Assembly (NCBI GenBank): GCA_948788915.1
Contig: CAQFOZ010000002.1
Location: 19,076-83,075 of the forward strand
Source: an uncultured Muribaculaceae bacterium
Lineage (GTDB): Bacteria > Bacteroidota > Bacteroidia > Bacteroidales > Muribaculaceae
Length of the DNA: 64,000 nt
Reading direction: 5' to 3'
A model generated the notes under the pieces. That model was given only the letters and a program-made list of their open reading frames with translations, searched no databases and was not told the origin of the DNA. Below, piece by piece: positions 36,096 through 45,480 of the stretch. A program made the translations under genes and the position numbers. The first letter of the stretch is position 1; each line of letters opens with the position of its first letter.

Positions 36096-36137
36096 ACAAG
36101 GCTTGGAATTTCAATGAATTCCAAGCCTTGTGTTTTT
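36096..36137 (+). terminator. Terminator after tRNA-Pro
   Basis: Perfect 15-bp arms (36096-36110 and 36117-36131, ACAAGGCTTGGAATT) with a 6-base loop and then GTTTTT. The rest of the spacer to 36235 shows no gene. Confidence 0.88.
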
Positions 36138-36235
36138 AATAATCTCAATTTCTCAGTATCTCTACGTCTTTGATGTGTTAAACGGGAGGATCCACCCAAA
36201 ACCGAATTCGACAGATCCTCCGTTATTTATTTAAA

Positions 36236-37561
36236 TCATTTCACATTATCGCATATCCTCAAAAGATGACGGCTAACCTCATCCCAGTCATAGTAACCCG
36301 GAGCCAGTCTGGATTCTTTTATTCCGTTAAGCGATACTGGCTGTTCGTGCAACCTGAATCCTGCAAGCACCTTGCCTGCTTTATTTCTAAAAAGAATCAT
36401 CTGTAGATTTCCACCCATAGGAGTCAGCTTGTCACTATGCCAGATATTGGCAACATTTTTTATGCCTGCGGCACTGCCGTCCGCACCATCCACTCCCATA
36501 AAAGCGATAAGTTTTAACAAACCGGTATCATGACCGAATCTAAAATCAGCAGTCACTCCATTACCTGCAAGTGATTCATTGGCTTTATTGACAATATCTC
36601 TTACAAGATTCACCGAACTTTTGGGACCGCACCCATCCGTGAGAACGGCATTACCGTGACGGACATATAAACGGTAATTACTTACAAGCCATTGGTTATA
36701 GAGATCTTCCGGTTCAAAAACATCCATTATATTTTCATGTGCCTCCGGTTCAATATTCTGAAGCGATGTCGCAATCTCACGGATATAATTCATCATCTTA
36801 CCCAGATTCTCTACTTTTGAGACATCCTTGAAAAGTTTTCTGGCTGAAGCCTCCGAACGTTGCAGAGAATCTATCATAGGCTGACTACCAACACGCCATA
36901 TTGAATCGCTGTTTTCCAGTTTTTCCGCACATGGCGATTTATAGACAATGATATCCATGTCTTTCGGAGTCGCATGACGAAGCACTGTAAGTTTAGGATT
37001 ATTCTCTTTCAGACCTTCGGAAAAGGCGGCCATAGACATAATACAACGCTGCACCATAGATGAACGCGCCTGCACCGTATCTCCGTCTTTAAAAAGCCCC
37101 GGAAACCGTTTATACAGACGTGTGGCAATTTCTTTATGCTGCTTTGCGCCGAGCGACGACAATTCTCCTATATGTCCATCGGTTACAGCCTCACTCTTAC
37201 GCACTACTCTAAGCAAATTTTTACCTTTTTCTGTAAGATTATCCATCTTCTCCTGTGGTTCAAGAAGCTTAAGCAGTCTGGGATGATAATTGGTACTTAA
37301 TACATATCTTGATCCGTGACGACCATAATGACTCACATATACCGGTTCAAATCCCGCAGGCACAGGAGCAAGAGAGTCTGTTGTAAACGGATATGCAAAA
37401 TACATTCCGCCCGCACGTTCTGGTGTCGCATATATAGCCGCCCGATTATTTTTTTCACAATCCTCCTGCTTGCCGCAATTGTTGTTACAGCCTTCATGCG
37501 CATAGGCTGTGCAGCCAACAGCAACAAGTACGGCCAAAATATTCGCTCTGATTTTTTTCAT
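36236..37561 (-). CDS. Histidine-type acid phosphatase (MINPP-like), copy A
   Basis: 441 residues with a signal peptide (cleavage after the alanine-rich AYA near residue 21) and a short Cys-rich segment (CNNNCGKQEDC) in the mature N-terminus. The catalytic RHG motif is R81-H82-G83 (HYGRHGSRY); the proton donor motif is RFGHDTGLL near residue 345, with HD in place of HAE, as in multiple inositol polyphosphate phosphatases. Bacteroides relatives degrade phytate; substrate here is inferred. A paralogue lies immediately upstream (21 bp), so this is a tandem duplication transcribed together. Confidence 0.88.
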   Translation of the reverse strand: MKKIRANILAVLVAVGCTAYAHEGCNNNCGKQEDCEKNNRAAIYATPERAGGMYFAYPFTTDSLAPVPAGFEPVYVSHYGRHGSRYVLSTNYHPRLLKLLEPQEKMDNLTEKGKNLLRVVRKSEAVTDGHIGELSSLGAKQHKEIATRLYKRFPGLFKDGDTVQARSSMVQRCIMSMAAFSEGLKENNPKLTVLRHATPKDMDIIVYKSPCAEKLENSDSIWRVGSQPMIDSLQRSEASARKLFKDVSKVENLGKMMNYIREIATSLQNIEPEAHENIMDVFEPEDLYNQWLVSNYRLYVRHGNAVLTDGCGPKSSVNLVRDIVNKANESLAGNGVTADFRFGHDTGLLKLIAFMGVDGADGSAAGIKNVANIWHSDKLTPMGGNLQMILFRNKAGKVLAGFRLHEQPVSLNGIKESRLAPGYYDWDEVSRHLLRICDNVK

Positions 37562-37582
37562 ATAAATATAAGGTTCGTTAAG

Positions 37583-38872
37583 TTATTTCATCCATTTAGA
37601 CTTCAGATCATCCCATCTGTAAAAACCGGGGGAAAACTCTACCAGACCGTCCACTTTTACAGGCCGCTCGTTCAGTCTTATTGCAACAATCGTCTCATTC
37701 CCCGCATTGCGATAATAAGTAAGCTGAATGTTTGCCGCCATAGGTGTTATTCGATAAGACTGCCATACTCTTGACGCCTCATCTATCCCTTTGACAGTAT
37801 CATTTGTACCTGCCACATCCATCCGGGCAAGCAACCGCATAAGAAATATATCATGACCGAATCTTAGATTTACCTTCGGTCCCTTACCTGCAAGCGAAAG
37901 ATCTGCATTCTTAATAATATCATTAAGGAGATTAGCCGCACTCTTGGGTCCTTCGCAATTTCCGTCTATCGAATTTCCATGACGGACATAATTCTCATAA
38001 TCTTCCCCTTTCCATAAATTATAGAGATCTTCTTTATCAAAATATTGAAACAGATCTATATCCAGATTATCCACATTCTGAACAGCTTTGGCCACATCCT
38101 GAAGATTCTTCATAAATGAGGGGAGCTTTTTCACTTTGTTCGGATTTTTGAAAATCTTTTTGGCCGTTTTAAAAGATTTATACAGAGAGTCGCGCTTAGG
38201 CTCATATTCTTTTTTCCACTCTTGAGGATCATCATATATAGCTTTTGCCGCCTTGGTATGGTAGGCAATAAATTTCATATCCCCTGGAGATGCATATTTC
38301 ACAATATTCAATTTCGGATTCTTCTCCTTAAGAGCCTCCGTAAAAGACAACATTGATATAATGCACCTTTGCTGAGTTGAACTGCGGGCTATGATCTCTT
38401 CCTCTCCAGCAAACAACTCCGGGAATCTTGCTATCATACGTCTGGCAATGCCGGCATGTTGCATTTCACCAAGACGTGTAAGTTCTCCAAGATGGCCTTC
38501 CGTGTTTTCACCACTTTTTCTAACCATAGCAAGAATGGATTCACCAGCTTTCGTAAGATTCTTATTCCGCTTCTCATTTTCAAGCACATTCACGACTTTC
38601 CTATGCAAACTCGAAGAGGTTACCCACCGAGATCCATGACGGCCATAATGACTAAGATATACCGGTTTAAAACCATCAGGCACTATGGCCATAGAATCTG
38701 TTGAATACGGATACGCATAATAATATCCTCCCGATTTCTCCGGAGTCGCGGCAATTTCCGCCCTGATCGCCGAATCGGCTAAATCATTGCCAGTTTTCAA
38801 TCCGTTTTTTTTTGCATGGACAGCCGGCATGACAGCCAACATACAAGAAAAGATAACAAACAATCGTTTCAT
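37583..38872 (-). CDS. Histidine-type acid phosphatase (MINPP-like), copy B
   Basis: 429 residues, same layout as the downstream copy: signal peptide to about residue 20, catalytic R78-H79-G80 in HYGRHGSRW, proton donor RFGHDIFLM near residue 345, and a shared C-terminal GFYRWDD close. It lacks the Cys-rich insertion of copy A. Probably secreted to the periplasm and active on phosphate esters such as inositol phosphates. It is the first gene of the pair; its leader contains an AAGAAACT-class inverted repeat (38969-38998). Confidence 0.88.
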   Translation of the reverse strand: MKRLFVIFSCMLAVMPAVHAKKNGLKTGNDLADSAIRAEIAATPEKSGGYYYAYPYSTDSMAIVPDGFKPVYLSHYGRHGSRWVTSSSLHRKVVNVLENEKRNKNLTKAGESILAMVRKSGENTEGHLGELTRLGEMQHAGIARRMIARFPELFAGEEEIIARSSTQQRCIISMLSFTEALKEKNPKLNIVKYASPGDMKFIAYHTKAAKAIYDDPQEWKKEYEPKRDSLYKSFKTAKKIFKNPNKVKKLPSFMKNLQDVAKAVQNVDNLDIDLFQYFDKEDLYNLWKGEDYENYVRHGNSIDGNCEGPKSAANLLNDIIKNADLSLAGKGPKVNLRFGHDIFLMRLLARMDVAGTNDTVKGIDEASRVWQSYRITPMAANIQLTYYRNAGNETIVAIRLNERPVKVDGLVEFSPGFYRWDDLKSKWMK

Positions 38873-38968
38873 TACGTAATTCTTTAAGTAAGTATGGATT
38901 AAATATAATATGATATTATAAGATTCGTCAATTCATCAATTTAGGATAAGTTTGTAGACTGTTTAAAG

Positions 38969-38998
38969 TTTAGAACTCGCTTCTAATCAGTTTCTAAA
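38969..38998. repeat. AAGAAACT-class inverted repeat in phosphatase leader
   Basis: TTTAGAACTCGCTTC... to ...CAGTTTCTAAA forms an imperfect palindrome related to those at 12011 and 18890. The GTTTAAAG half-site just left (38961) is shared too. No gene in the remaining spacer 38999-39144. Confidence 0.5.
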
Positions 38999-39144
38999 TT
39001 AATAAAAAATTTTTTAACAATCAATTATTCAACAAGCAACACCCCTCCGTTCCCACTCCCGTTTCATTCGTAAAAGCATCAAATACAAAGGCGTAAAAGA
39101 ATGTTTCCTAAAACCGATGGGGGATAATTCCCTGTTTTGGGAAA

Positions 39145-39166
39145 TGCGACTTGTCCGCAAGTCGCA
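39145..39166 (+). repeat. REP-like short palindrome, copy 3
   Basis: Perfect arms TGCGACTTG / CAAGTCGCA around TCCG, preceded by TTTTGGGAAA. The lead-in is nearly identical to copy 5 at 63904. Confidence 0.75.
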
Positions 39167-39172
39167 CATAAA

Positions 39173-39213
39173 AAAAAATAAAGGGACTCGTGTAGGAATC
39201 CCTTTATTTTTTT
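39173..39213. terminator. Terminator after secDF
   Basis: AAATAAAGGGA / TCCCTTTATTT arms with a 13-base loop; A-runs on the left and T-runs on the right make it usable from both sides. It follows the secDF stop on the minus strand. Confidence 0.88.
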
Positions 39214-39238
39214 ATGCATTGTGATTATAAATAACATT

Positions 39239-42208
39239 TTATTTAAAACGACGGTTACCCTCCAATACGGGTTTGCCATCTGCCACAGTAGTGTCCTTCT
39301 TGCTGTTGCGACTCATGATATTGTAAGCGATCGGTGCAGCGCAGAAAAGCGAGCAGAATGTACCTACAATCACACCAAAGATCATTGCGAATGTGAATGA
39401 ACGTATAGTGTCACCACCAAGGAAGAAGATGCACAGAAGCACCAGAAGAGTAGAGAACGAAGTCATCACCGTACGGCTCAAAGTCTGGTTAAGTGACTTG
39501 TTGAATGTTTTTCTTCTGTCCTCTTTCGGGTAAAGACCTATCATTTCACGGACACGGTCGAATACAACCACAGTATCATTGATCTGATATCCTATAATAG
39601 TCAACACCGCTGCTATGAACGACTGGTCTATCTCCATTGAGAATGGAAGGAATCCCCAGCAAATAGAATAGAATCCTACAATGAGGAATGCTGTCAAAGC
39701 AACGGCTGCTACAGCACCCACTGAGAAAGCGATGTTACGGAAACGCAAAAGGATATACAAGAACATACATACAATTGCGATGCTAAGAGCCCAAGCAGCA
39801 TCCTTTTTCATATCATCTGCCACAGACGGACCTACTTTCTGGATAGAAATTATACCGTGGCTTTCATCTGAAACGGCAAACTGCTCAAGATTCATTGTAT
39901 TACCATTGACGGTCAACTCCTCTTTAAGACCTTTGTACAGAAGACTTGCAATTTCATTCTCAACTCCCTCTCCCTCGTCTGCAATCTTGTAATTGGTCGA
40001 GATACGCAACTTAGACGGATTGTCTATATTGATAACCGCTACAGATACAGTGGGATCATTAGCCTCCTTCTGAAGAAGTTGAAGAAGATTCTCCTGAACT
40101 TTCTGACGATCCACATCTTTCTCGAACTGAACGACATAGTTACGGCCTCCGGAGAAGTCAATACCCTGATTCATGCCACGTACGAACAAAGAAGCAATAG
40201 AAATTACTATCAGAGCTATCCATACCACTGATGCAGTCCTGGTCTTGCCAATGAAATTAACTTTGGTATTTGTCAGGAAGTTGCGGCTCATTGCTGTAGT
40301 AAATGACATGTTGGCGCAACGACCATTTTTTGTAATAAGATCAAATGCGATGCGTGTCAGGAACACGGCTGTGAAGAACGAGCAGACAATACCTATAATA
40401 AGTGTGGTTGCAAAACCCTTGATCGGACCAGATCCGAAAAATAGGAGGATCACACCTGTGATTACTGAAGTAAGGTTGGAGTCAAAGATAGCTGAGAATG
40501 CATTGCTGTAACCTTCAGAGATAGATTGGCGAAGTTTCTTGCCATTCTTGAGTTCCTCTTTTGTACGCTCGAAGATAAGCACATTGGCATCCACTGCCAT
40601 ACCGAGGGCAAGCACAATACCCGCAATACCGGAAAGTGTAAGTACTGCCTGAATGGAAGCAAGAATACCGAGAGTGAAATAGAGGTTAAGGATAAGTCCT
40701 AAATTTGCCACAAGACCCGGAATCCATCCGTAATAGGAGATCATAAGGATCATAAGGAGGATGATAGCCACCACAAATGAAATGAAGCCCATCTGAATTG
40801 CCTCAGCACCAAGACTCGGACCAATCACATTGTTGCTTACGACATTCACCTTGGCTGACATCTTACCGCTCTTCAGCACATTTGCAAGGTCATTAGCCTC
40901 TTCAGGTGTAAAGTTACCTGTAATCTCAGAACTTCCGCCAGTGATCTCATTGTTCACATTCGGGAAAGAATAGACATGATCATCAAGAACAATGGCGATA
41001 GGACGGCCAATATTGTTTCGTGTGATGGTCGCCCACTCCTGTGCTCCGCGATCACTCATTTTCATAGTCACGAGATTACCGCGCATGTTGTCAAATTCAG
41101 AAGATGCAGATGTAACAGCATCGCCCTCCAGAACAGCATCACCTTTAAGGGCTACAAGCTCCCAGTATCCTACAGTTTTATTTTCACCGTTGGCTTTCTT
41201 CACAACATTGCCAGCTGCATCCGTAACAGGGAATTCAGCCTGCTTAACGCTCCAAAGCAATGAAAGGTCCGAAGGAAGAATTCGTTTGGCAAGATCACTG
41301 CTTAACACGGAATCAACCACTGCCTTATTGGATGGTGTCACCATGCCGACGACAGGAGATCCTGAACGCTGAGCCCCTCCGAGAAGTTCGATAATATTAA
41401 GATGATTCACAGTATCCTGCTGAGCATATGCTGCTGCAAAACGCTGTAGGTCACCTGCTATCTCATTGTAGTTATAAACCTCATAGAACTCCAGATTAGC
41501 ACTTGACTTGAGAAGATCTGTAACACGTTCCGGTTCTTTTACACCAGGAAGTTCCAGAAGAATCTGACCGCTTTTGTCCTGCAGTTTCTGAATATTCGGA
41601 GCAACCACACCAAACTGGTCGATACGTGTACGGAAAATATTGAAGGCTGCATCAACCTGGCTGTTCACCTGCTTTTCAAGAGCCTCTGTCACATCCTCGT
41701 TAGTGGAATTTGACTTAAGGCTACCCAAAAATTCACCTTCGCGCACAAACAGGCTCGCCATTACTCCCGGCTGGATATTGGATGCAAAACGCTTGATGAA
41801 ATCCGAATCGCTGCCTTTGGCTCCGTCAGATTCTGTCTGCTTAATAGCTGAATTAATCTGTGCCAGCTGAGCGTCACCGGATGCATATTGACGCAAAATG
41901 TCAGGTACTGAAATCTCCAATACCACATTCATACCACCTTTCAGGTCAAGACCGAGACCAACCTCCATCTTGCGCACCTGATTATAGGTGTAGTTAAGAT
42001 AAACTTTCTCTTTGTCGATTGAGTCGTTGAATTGCTTCAGACTTTGTTTGTAAACATCATTTGTCTCATCCGTTGTCTTAGCCTGGGCCGCTGCAAATTC
42101 CTTAGCCTTTTTCTCATAGTGAGATGTTACAAAGCTGAAAGAGATGTAAAAGCCGCAGATCAATATCAAAAGGACGGCAATGGTGCTGATAAACCCTTTG
42201 TTCTGCAT
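39239..42208 (-). CDS. secDF: Fused protein translocase SecDF
   Basis: 989 residues: SecD (about 1-620) and SecF (about 640-989) fused in one chain, as usual in Bacteroidetes. SecD shows LGLDLKGGMNVVLE, the P1 periplasmic domain, and GSSEITGNFTPEEANDLANVL; helices carry LGMAVDANVLIFERTKEEL. SecF shows GIDFSGGRNYVVQF and GYQINDTVVVFDRVRE. It uses the proton gradient to pull exported proteins from SecYEG in the inner membrane. The leader contains a hairpin (42247-42276). Confidence 0.97.
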   Translation of the reverse strand: MQNKGFISTIAVLLILICGFYISFSFVTSHYEKKAKEFAAAQAKTTDETNDVYKQSLKQFNDSIDKEKVYLNYTYNQVRKMEVGLGLDLKGGMNVVLEISVPDILRQYASGDAQLAQINSAIKQTESDGAKGSDSDFIKRFASNIQPGVMASLFVREGEFLGSLKSNSTNEDVTEALEKQVNSQVDAAFNIFRTRIDQFGVVAPNIQKLQDKSGQILLELPGVKEPERVTDLLKSSANLEFYEVYNYNEIAGDLQRFAAAYAQQDTVNHLNIIELLGGAQRSGSPVVGMVTPSNKAVVDSVLSSDLAKRILPSDLSLLWSVKQAEFPVTDAAGNVVKKANGENKTVGYWELVALKGDAVLEGDAVTSASSEFDNMRGNLVTMKMSDRGAQEWATITRNNIGRPIAIVLDDHVYSFPNVNNEITGGSSEITGNFTPEEANDLANVLKSGKMSAKVNVVSNNVIGPSLGAEAIQMGFISFVVAIILLMILMISYYGWIPGLVANLGLILNLYFTLGILASIQAVLTLSGIAGIVLALGMAVDANVLIFERTKEELKNGKKLRQSISEGYSNAFSAIFDSNLTSVITGVILLFFGSGPIKGFATTLIIGIVCSFFTAVFLTRIAFDLITKNGRCANMSFTTAMSRNFLTNTKVNFIGKTRTASVVWIALIVISIASLFVRGMNQGIDFSGGRNYVVQFEKDVDRQKVQENLLQLLQKEANDPTVSVAVINIDNPSKLRISTNYKIADEGEGVENEIASLLYKGLKEELTVNGNTMNLEQFAVSDESHGIISIQKVGPSVADDMKKDAAWALSIAIVCMFLYILLRFRNIAFSVGAVAAVALTAFLIVGFYSICWGFLPFSMEIDQSFIAAVLTIIGYQINDTVVVFDRVREMIGLYPKEDRRKTFNKSLNQTLSRTVMTSFSTLLVLLCIFFLGGDTIRSFTFAMIFGVIVGTFCSLFCAAPIAYNIMSRNSKKDTTVADGKPVLEGNRRFK

Positions 42209-42246
42209 TTCTTGTTGTTATTTTATGTTATTTTTTTCGATCAGAT

Positions 42247-42301
42247 CCCTTACGGGCACACGGAGTGCCACGTAAAGATATTATTTCAGCTTGCAAATAT
42301 A
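42247..42301 (-). promoter_or_regulatory. secDF promoter and leader hairpin
   Basis: The minus strand reads TATATTTG at 42301-42294 (-7 box). The leader (about 80 nt) then contains CTTTACG-T-GGCAC / GTGCC-CGTAAGG, an 11-12 bp stem with one bulge and a 5-base loop (42276-42247), without a T-run directly after it. Confidence 0.55.
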
Positions 42302-42419
42302 GGAGTTTTTTTTGAGCTTTTAAGCATTAACATCATATATTTTATTCTTTGTGGCTTCAATTATCAATAATTTTATATATTTTTGGCGTTCTTTTAAGTA
42401 GAATTGCTTCACACTTCAT

Positions 42420-44393
42420 ATGATCAGATACAGATTAAGAAGATTTTTAAGTCGTTTGGCGATAATCCTGATTCCGGTATTGGCGGCGGCATGCGCCAAT
42501 ATCGGCAACCCGTCGGGCGGCGCACGCGACGAGGACGCACCGATATATGTTTCTTCAAATCCACCTCAAGGCTCTCTCAATGTGGACAAAACGCGCATAT
42601 CCATAACCTTCAACGAACTCATCAACGTAAAGGACGCTTTCTCAAAAGTAGTGGTTTCCCCACCGTCCCGACAGGTGCCCCGCGTCTCTTCCATAGGACG
42701 CAGGGTAAACGTTGTGTTCGACTCCCTGATGCCAAACACAACATACACAATAGATTTCGCAGATGCAATCGAAGACAACAACGAAGGGAACAAATTGGAA
42801 GGCTTTGCCTATACATTCTCGACCGGTGCCACCATCGATTCTCTTCGCATCTCCGGAATGGTGCTAAATGCCCGTGATCTCGAACCCCGGAAAGGAATAC
42901 TTGTAGGAGTCCACGAGAATCTGTCAGATACTGCATTTTCAAAAATTCCGTTTGTACGAATCGCAAAAACAGATGACCGCGGCCGCTTCACGATTCGGGG
43001 ACTGCGCGACACCACATATACTGTTTTCGCCCTCGATGACAAGGATAACGATTATAAATACGCGAATCCGGAAGAGGACCTTGCCTTCTACCCTATAACC
43101 GTGAGACCTACTTCCGAACGCATAGAAGTACTCGACACAACATATAATCATCTTGGCGAAACCGACACGGTAGCGACACGGATTCGAACCAGATTCCTGC
43201 CTAACGACATATTGCTCCGCACTTTCAATTCCTTGAAACGACCGCAATATCTCACTAAATACGAACGTATAGACTCCACCAAATTATACTTCAAATTTAA
43301 CACTGCGTCAGACCGTTTCCCGGAAATGTCTGTTGTGGATCCTGAAAAACTGCCTTTTGAAGGTGCAATCCTGGAACGCAATATAACAAATGATTCGCTT
43401 ATCTATTGGTTGCCGGATAAACTTGTCAGAACTGACTCGTTAAAGATTGCCGCAACATATCTGCGCACTGACTCAACCGGAAACCTAACGCAATTTGCCG
43501 ACACTCTTAAATTTTATACAAACAAGCCTCGTGTGCCCAAAAAGAAAAAGAAAGACGAGAAAAAAGTCCCCCTGAATCCCGAAGATTCAATAAAAAACAT
43601 AACCTTGGGTGTGAAATTCGCCACAACCACACAGGAAGTGAACCTTCCTGTGGATTTTGAATTCGACACTCCGCTTTCCAGACTCGACACCACAGCCTTC
43701 ACTCTTGAAATGATGGTTGATACGTTATGGAGAAAAGTACCAAAAAATTGGCAGATTACCCAGCGTGATTCTGTATCGCCACGGCATTTCCAGTTGACAT
43801 ATCCCTGGGATTATGACACAAAATACCGTGTAACGGCCGACACCATGGCCGCAATAGGAATATACGGCAAACCCACTCGTCCTTTGTCTCATGAATTTGC
43901 CTCTAAAAAAGAGGAAGATTACTGCACTCTTACTTTCAATATAAAAGGAGGAGATCCGGACGTACCTTTATTCGTGGAATTGTTGTCAAGTGCCGATGCC
44001 ATTGTAAAGGCAGAGCCGGTTGTAAATAATAAAGTGACTTTCAAATACATTGCTCCAGGCAAGTTTTATGCACGCCTCATTGAAGATTACAATGGCAACG
44101 GAGAATATGATACAGGTGATTATGATTTGAAATTGGAACCGGAGCTCGCATACTATTATCCCAAAGTAATAAATATCAAGAAAAACTGGGATAAGGAAGA
44201 GGAATGGGACATATTTGCTACAGCTATAGATCTCATGAAACCGGAAAGCATAAAGAAAAACAAACCGGAAAGGAAGAAACATCAGGACAACGACAACAAT
44301 TATGAGGAGGAAGAAGAGGAAGAAATCTTCGATCCTACGGCAAATCCGTTCGACCCTAACTCAAAGAACAGACGCAAGACGGGCAAATATTGA
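42420..44393 (+). CDS. Ig-like domain (Big_5/SbsA type) lipoprotein
   Basis: 657 residues. Lipoprotein signal with the lipidated Cys at residue 25 (LAAAC). Residues about 38-140 form the SbsA-type Ig-like domain (VSSNPPQGSLNVD...ITFNELINV...TYTIDFADAIEDNNEGN). A carboxypeptidase-regulatory-like fold follows (SGMVLNARDLEPRKGILVGV...FTIRGLRDTTYTVFALDD). A Lys-rich spacer precedes a second beta-rich region, then a very acidic tail (EEEEEEE) and basic end. Probably at the outer membrane surface; no enzyme motif. The family is common in Bacteroidetes and its role is unknown. Confidence 0.85.
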   Translation: MIRYRLRRFLSRLAIILIPVLAAACANIGNPSGGARDEDAPIYVSSNPPQGSLNVDKTRISITFNELINVKDAFSKVVVSPPSRQVPRVSSIGRRVNVVFDSLMPNTTYTIDFADAIEDNNEGNKLEGFAYTFSTGATIDSLRISGMVLNARDLEPRKGILVGVHENLSDTAFSKIPFVRIAKTDDRGRFTIRGLRDTTYTVFALDDKDNDYKYANPEEDLAFYPITVRPTSERIEVLDTTYNHLGETDTVATRIRTRFLPNDILLRTFNSLKRPQYLTKYERIDSTKLYFKFNTASDRFPEMSVVDPEKLPFEGAILERNITNDSLIYWLPDKLVRTDSLKIAATYLRTDSTGNLTQFADTLKFYTNKPRVPKKKKKDEKKVPLNPEDSIKNITLGVKFATTTQEVNLPVDFEFDTPLSRLDTTAFTLEMMVDTLWRKVPKNWQITQRDSVSPRHFQLTYPWDYDTKYRVTADTMAAIGIYGKPTRPLSHEFASKKEEDYCTLTFNIKGGDPDVPLFVELLSSADAIVKAEPVVNNKVTFKYIAPGKFYARLIEDYNGNGEYDTGDYDLKLEPELAYYYPKVINIKKNWDKEEEWDIFATAIDLMKPESIKKNKPERKKHQDNDNNYEEEEEEEIFDPTANPFDPNSKNRRKTGKY

Positions 44394-44430
44394 TTTCTCT
44401 TCCGACCGGAAAATCTACAAAAGAGCAAAA

Positions 44431-45249
44431 TTACTTACTTACAATATTGCTGAAAAGACTCCATCCGTTAGCGTGGGAATATGCTTTCTCGCAACCAGGA
44501 CTTACGACAAGCCGGCAACGGGCATAAGCCTCGGCATCATCCGGTTCAAACAGATAGCTGTCGCAATCAAACGCAGGCGGAACCGGAGATAGTTCTTCGA
44601 TTACAGACAGTGATACGCACCCGCTGAAAATCAGTTCGCCAAGCATATTGCTGTTTTCAGGCAACCGGACTTTCTTAAGCGAAACGCAGTCGGAGAACGC
44701 ATATGACTCAAGCTCTTTTATATTCTTTGGGAGTAACACTTGTGTCATAGACGTGCAACGTGAAAACACATTGCTTCCTATATGCCTCACACTCTCGGGA
44801 ATATCAATACCCTCAAGCGAGGCGCAATATATGAAAGAATGCGAGCCTATGTCCTCAAGTCGAGATGGCAATTCCACTCGTTCCAGTTCCCCACATCCTG
44901 CAAAAGTATATTTGGAAAGAGTGCGGAGCGATTCCGGAAGGACAACATTCCTGAGCCCGCATTCACGGAATGCTCCTTCCCCTATCCTAAGAAGCCCTTC
45001 GGGTAAAATAATCCCTTTCATATTTCCACACCCTAAAAAGGCATATTCCCCTATTTCTTTGAGTTGAAAAGCCTTCGAGGCATCTACAAATTTAATATTC
45101 TCGTTATCGGCATATTGATACGCCTCAATCTCTTTGACTACGCTTCCGATTATGAGAACAGAATCTTTAAGACAAGTTTCCGTTCCTTTGGCAAAGCAAG
45201 GCACAACCGTTACCGCAAGAAGAATGACTGCACTCCTGAATCTATTCAC
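44431..45249 (-). CDS. BspA-like leucine-rich repeat protein
   Basis: 272 residues with a signal peptide (to about residue 20). The body is about seven LRR_5 repeats of 22-24 residues with the pattern I-G-x-x-A-F-x-x-C-x-x-L-x-x-V-x-L-P (for example LRIGEGAFRECGLRNVVLPE). Such Treponema/Bacteroidetes LRR proteins act at the surface in adhesion; the exact role here is unknown. A hydrophilic tail of about 40 residues ends the protein. A long-hairpin repeat (45256-45441) begins 7 bp upstream of the ATG, so the whole leader would be inside it. Confidence 0.9.
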   Translation of the reverse strand: MNRFRSAVILLAVTVVPCFAKGTETCLKDSVLIIGSVVKEIEAYQYADNENIKFVDASKAFQLKEIGEYAFLGCGNMKGIILPEGLLRIGEGAFRECGLRNVVLPESLRTLSKYTFAGCGELERVELPSRLEDIGSHSFIYCASLEGIDIPESVRHIGSNVFSRCTSMTQVLLPKNIKELESYAFSDCVSLKKVRLPENSNMLGELIFSGCVSLSVIEELSPVPPAFDCDSYLFEPDDAEAYARCRLVVSPGCEKAYSHANGWSLFSNIVSK

Positions 45250-45255
45250 AGATCT

Positions 45256-45441
45256 TAAGTAAGTATTTAAATTTAAACGATAGCAAGTGTTTTAAAATCT
45301 TTTATGCTTACTGCGGTTTCTTTTTGGCCACTTACGGATTGTCGCTCAGTCGCATATGCATATATGCTCCATCGCTCCGCACCGTAATAGCCTCAAAAAT
45401 AAACTCGCATTAAGTATAAATTAAATTTGAACACTTACTTA
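45256..45441. repeat. Long hairpin repeat element B1
   Basis: Ends are inverted repeats of about 20 bp with two mismatches: AAGTAAGTATTTAAATTTAA (left) against TTAAATTTGAACACTTACTT (right). Inner segments also pair (TGCGGTTTCTTTTT with AAAAATAAACTCGCA; TTACGG with CCGTAA), so about 186 nt can fold into one long imperfect hairpin. The apex reads TCAGTCGCATATGCATATAT then GCTCC, close to B2 and, reversed, B3. Confidence 0.8.
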
Positions 45442-45480
45442 TTTTATAAATTGTCAAAACTGGTTTTTCAAGGTTACCAC

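Noticed and set aside
39079..39279. 66-residue minus frame across the secDF 3' end
   Set aside because: It covers a REP-like palindrome and the terminator hairpin and has no protein-like composition.
45256..45441. CRISPR or tandem array interpretation of the inverted repeats
   Set aside because: The repeats are inverted and single, with no regular direct repeat-spacer pattern. No cas gene is present.
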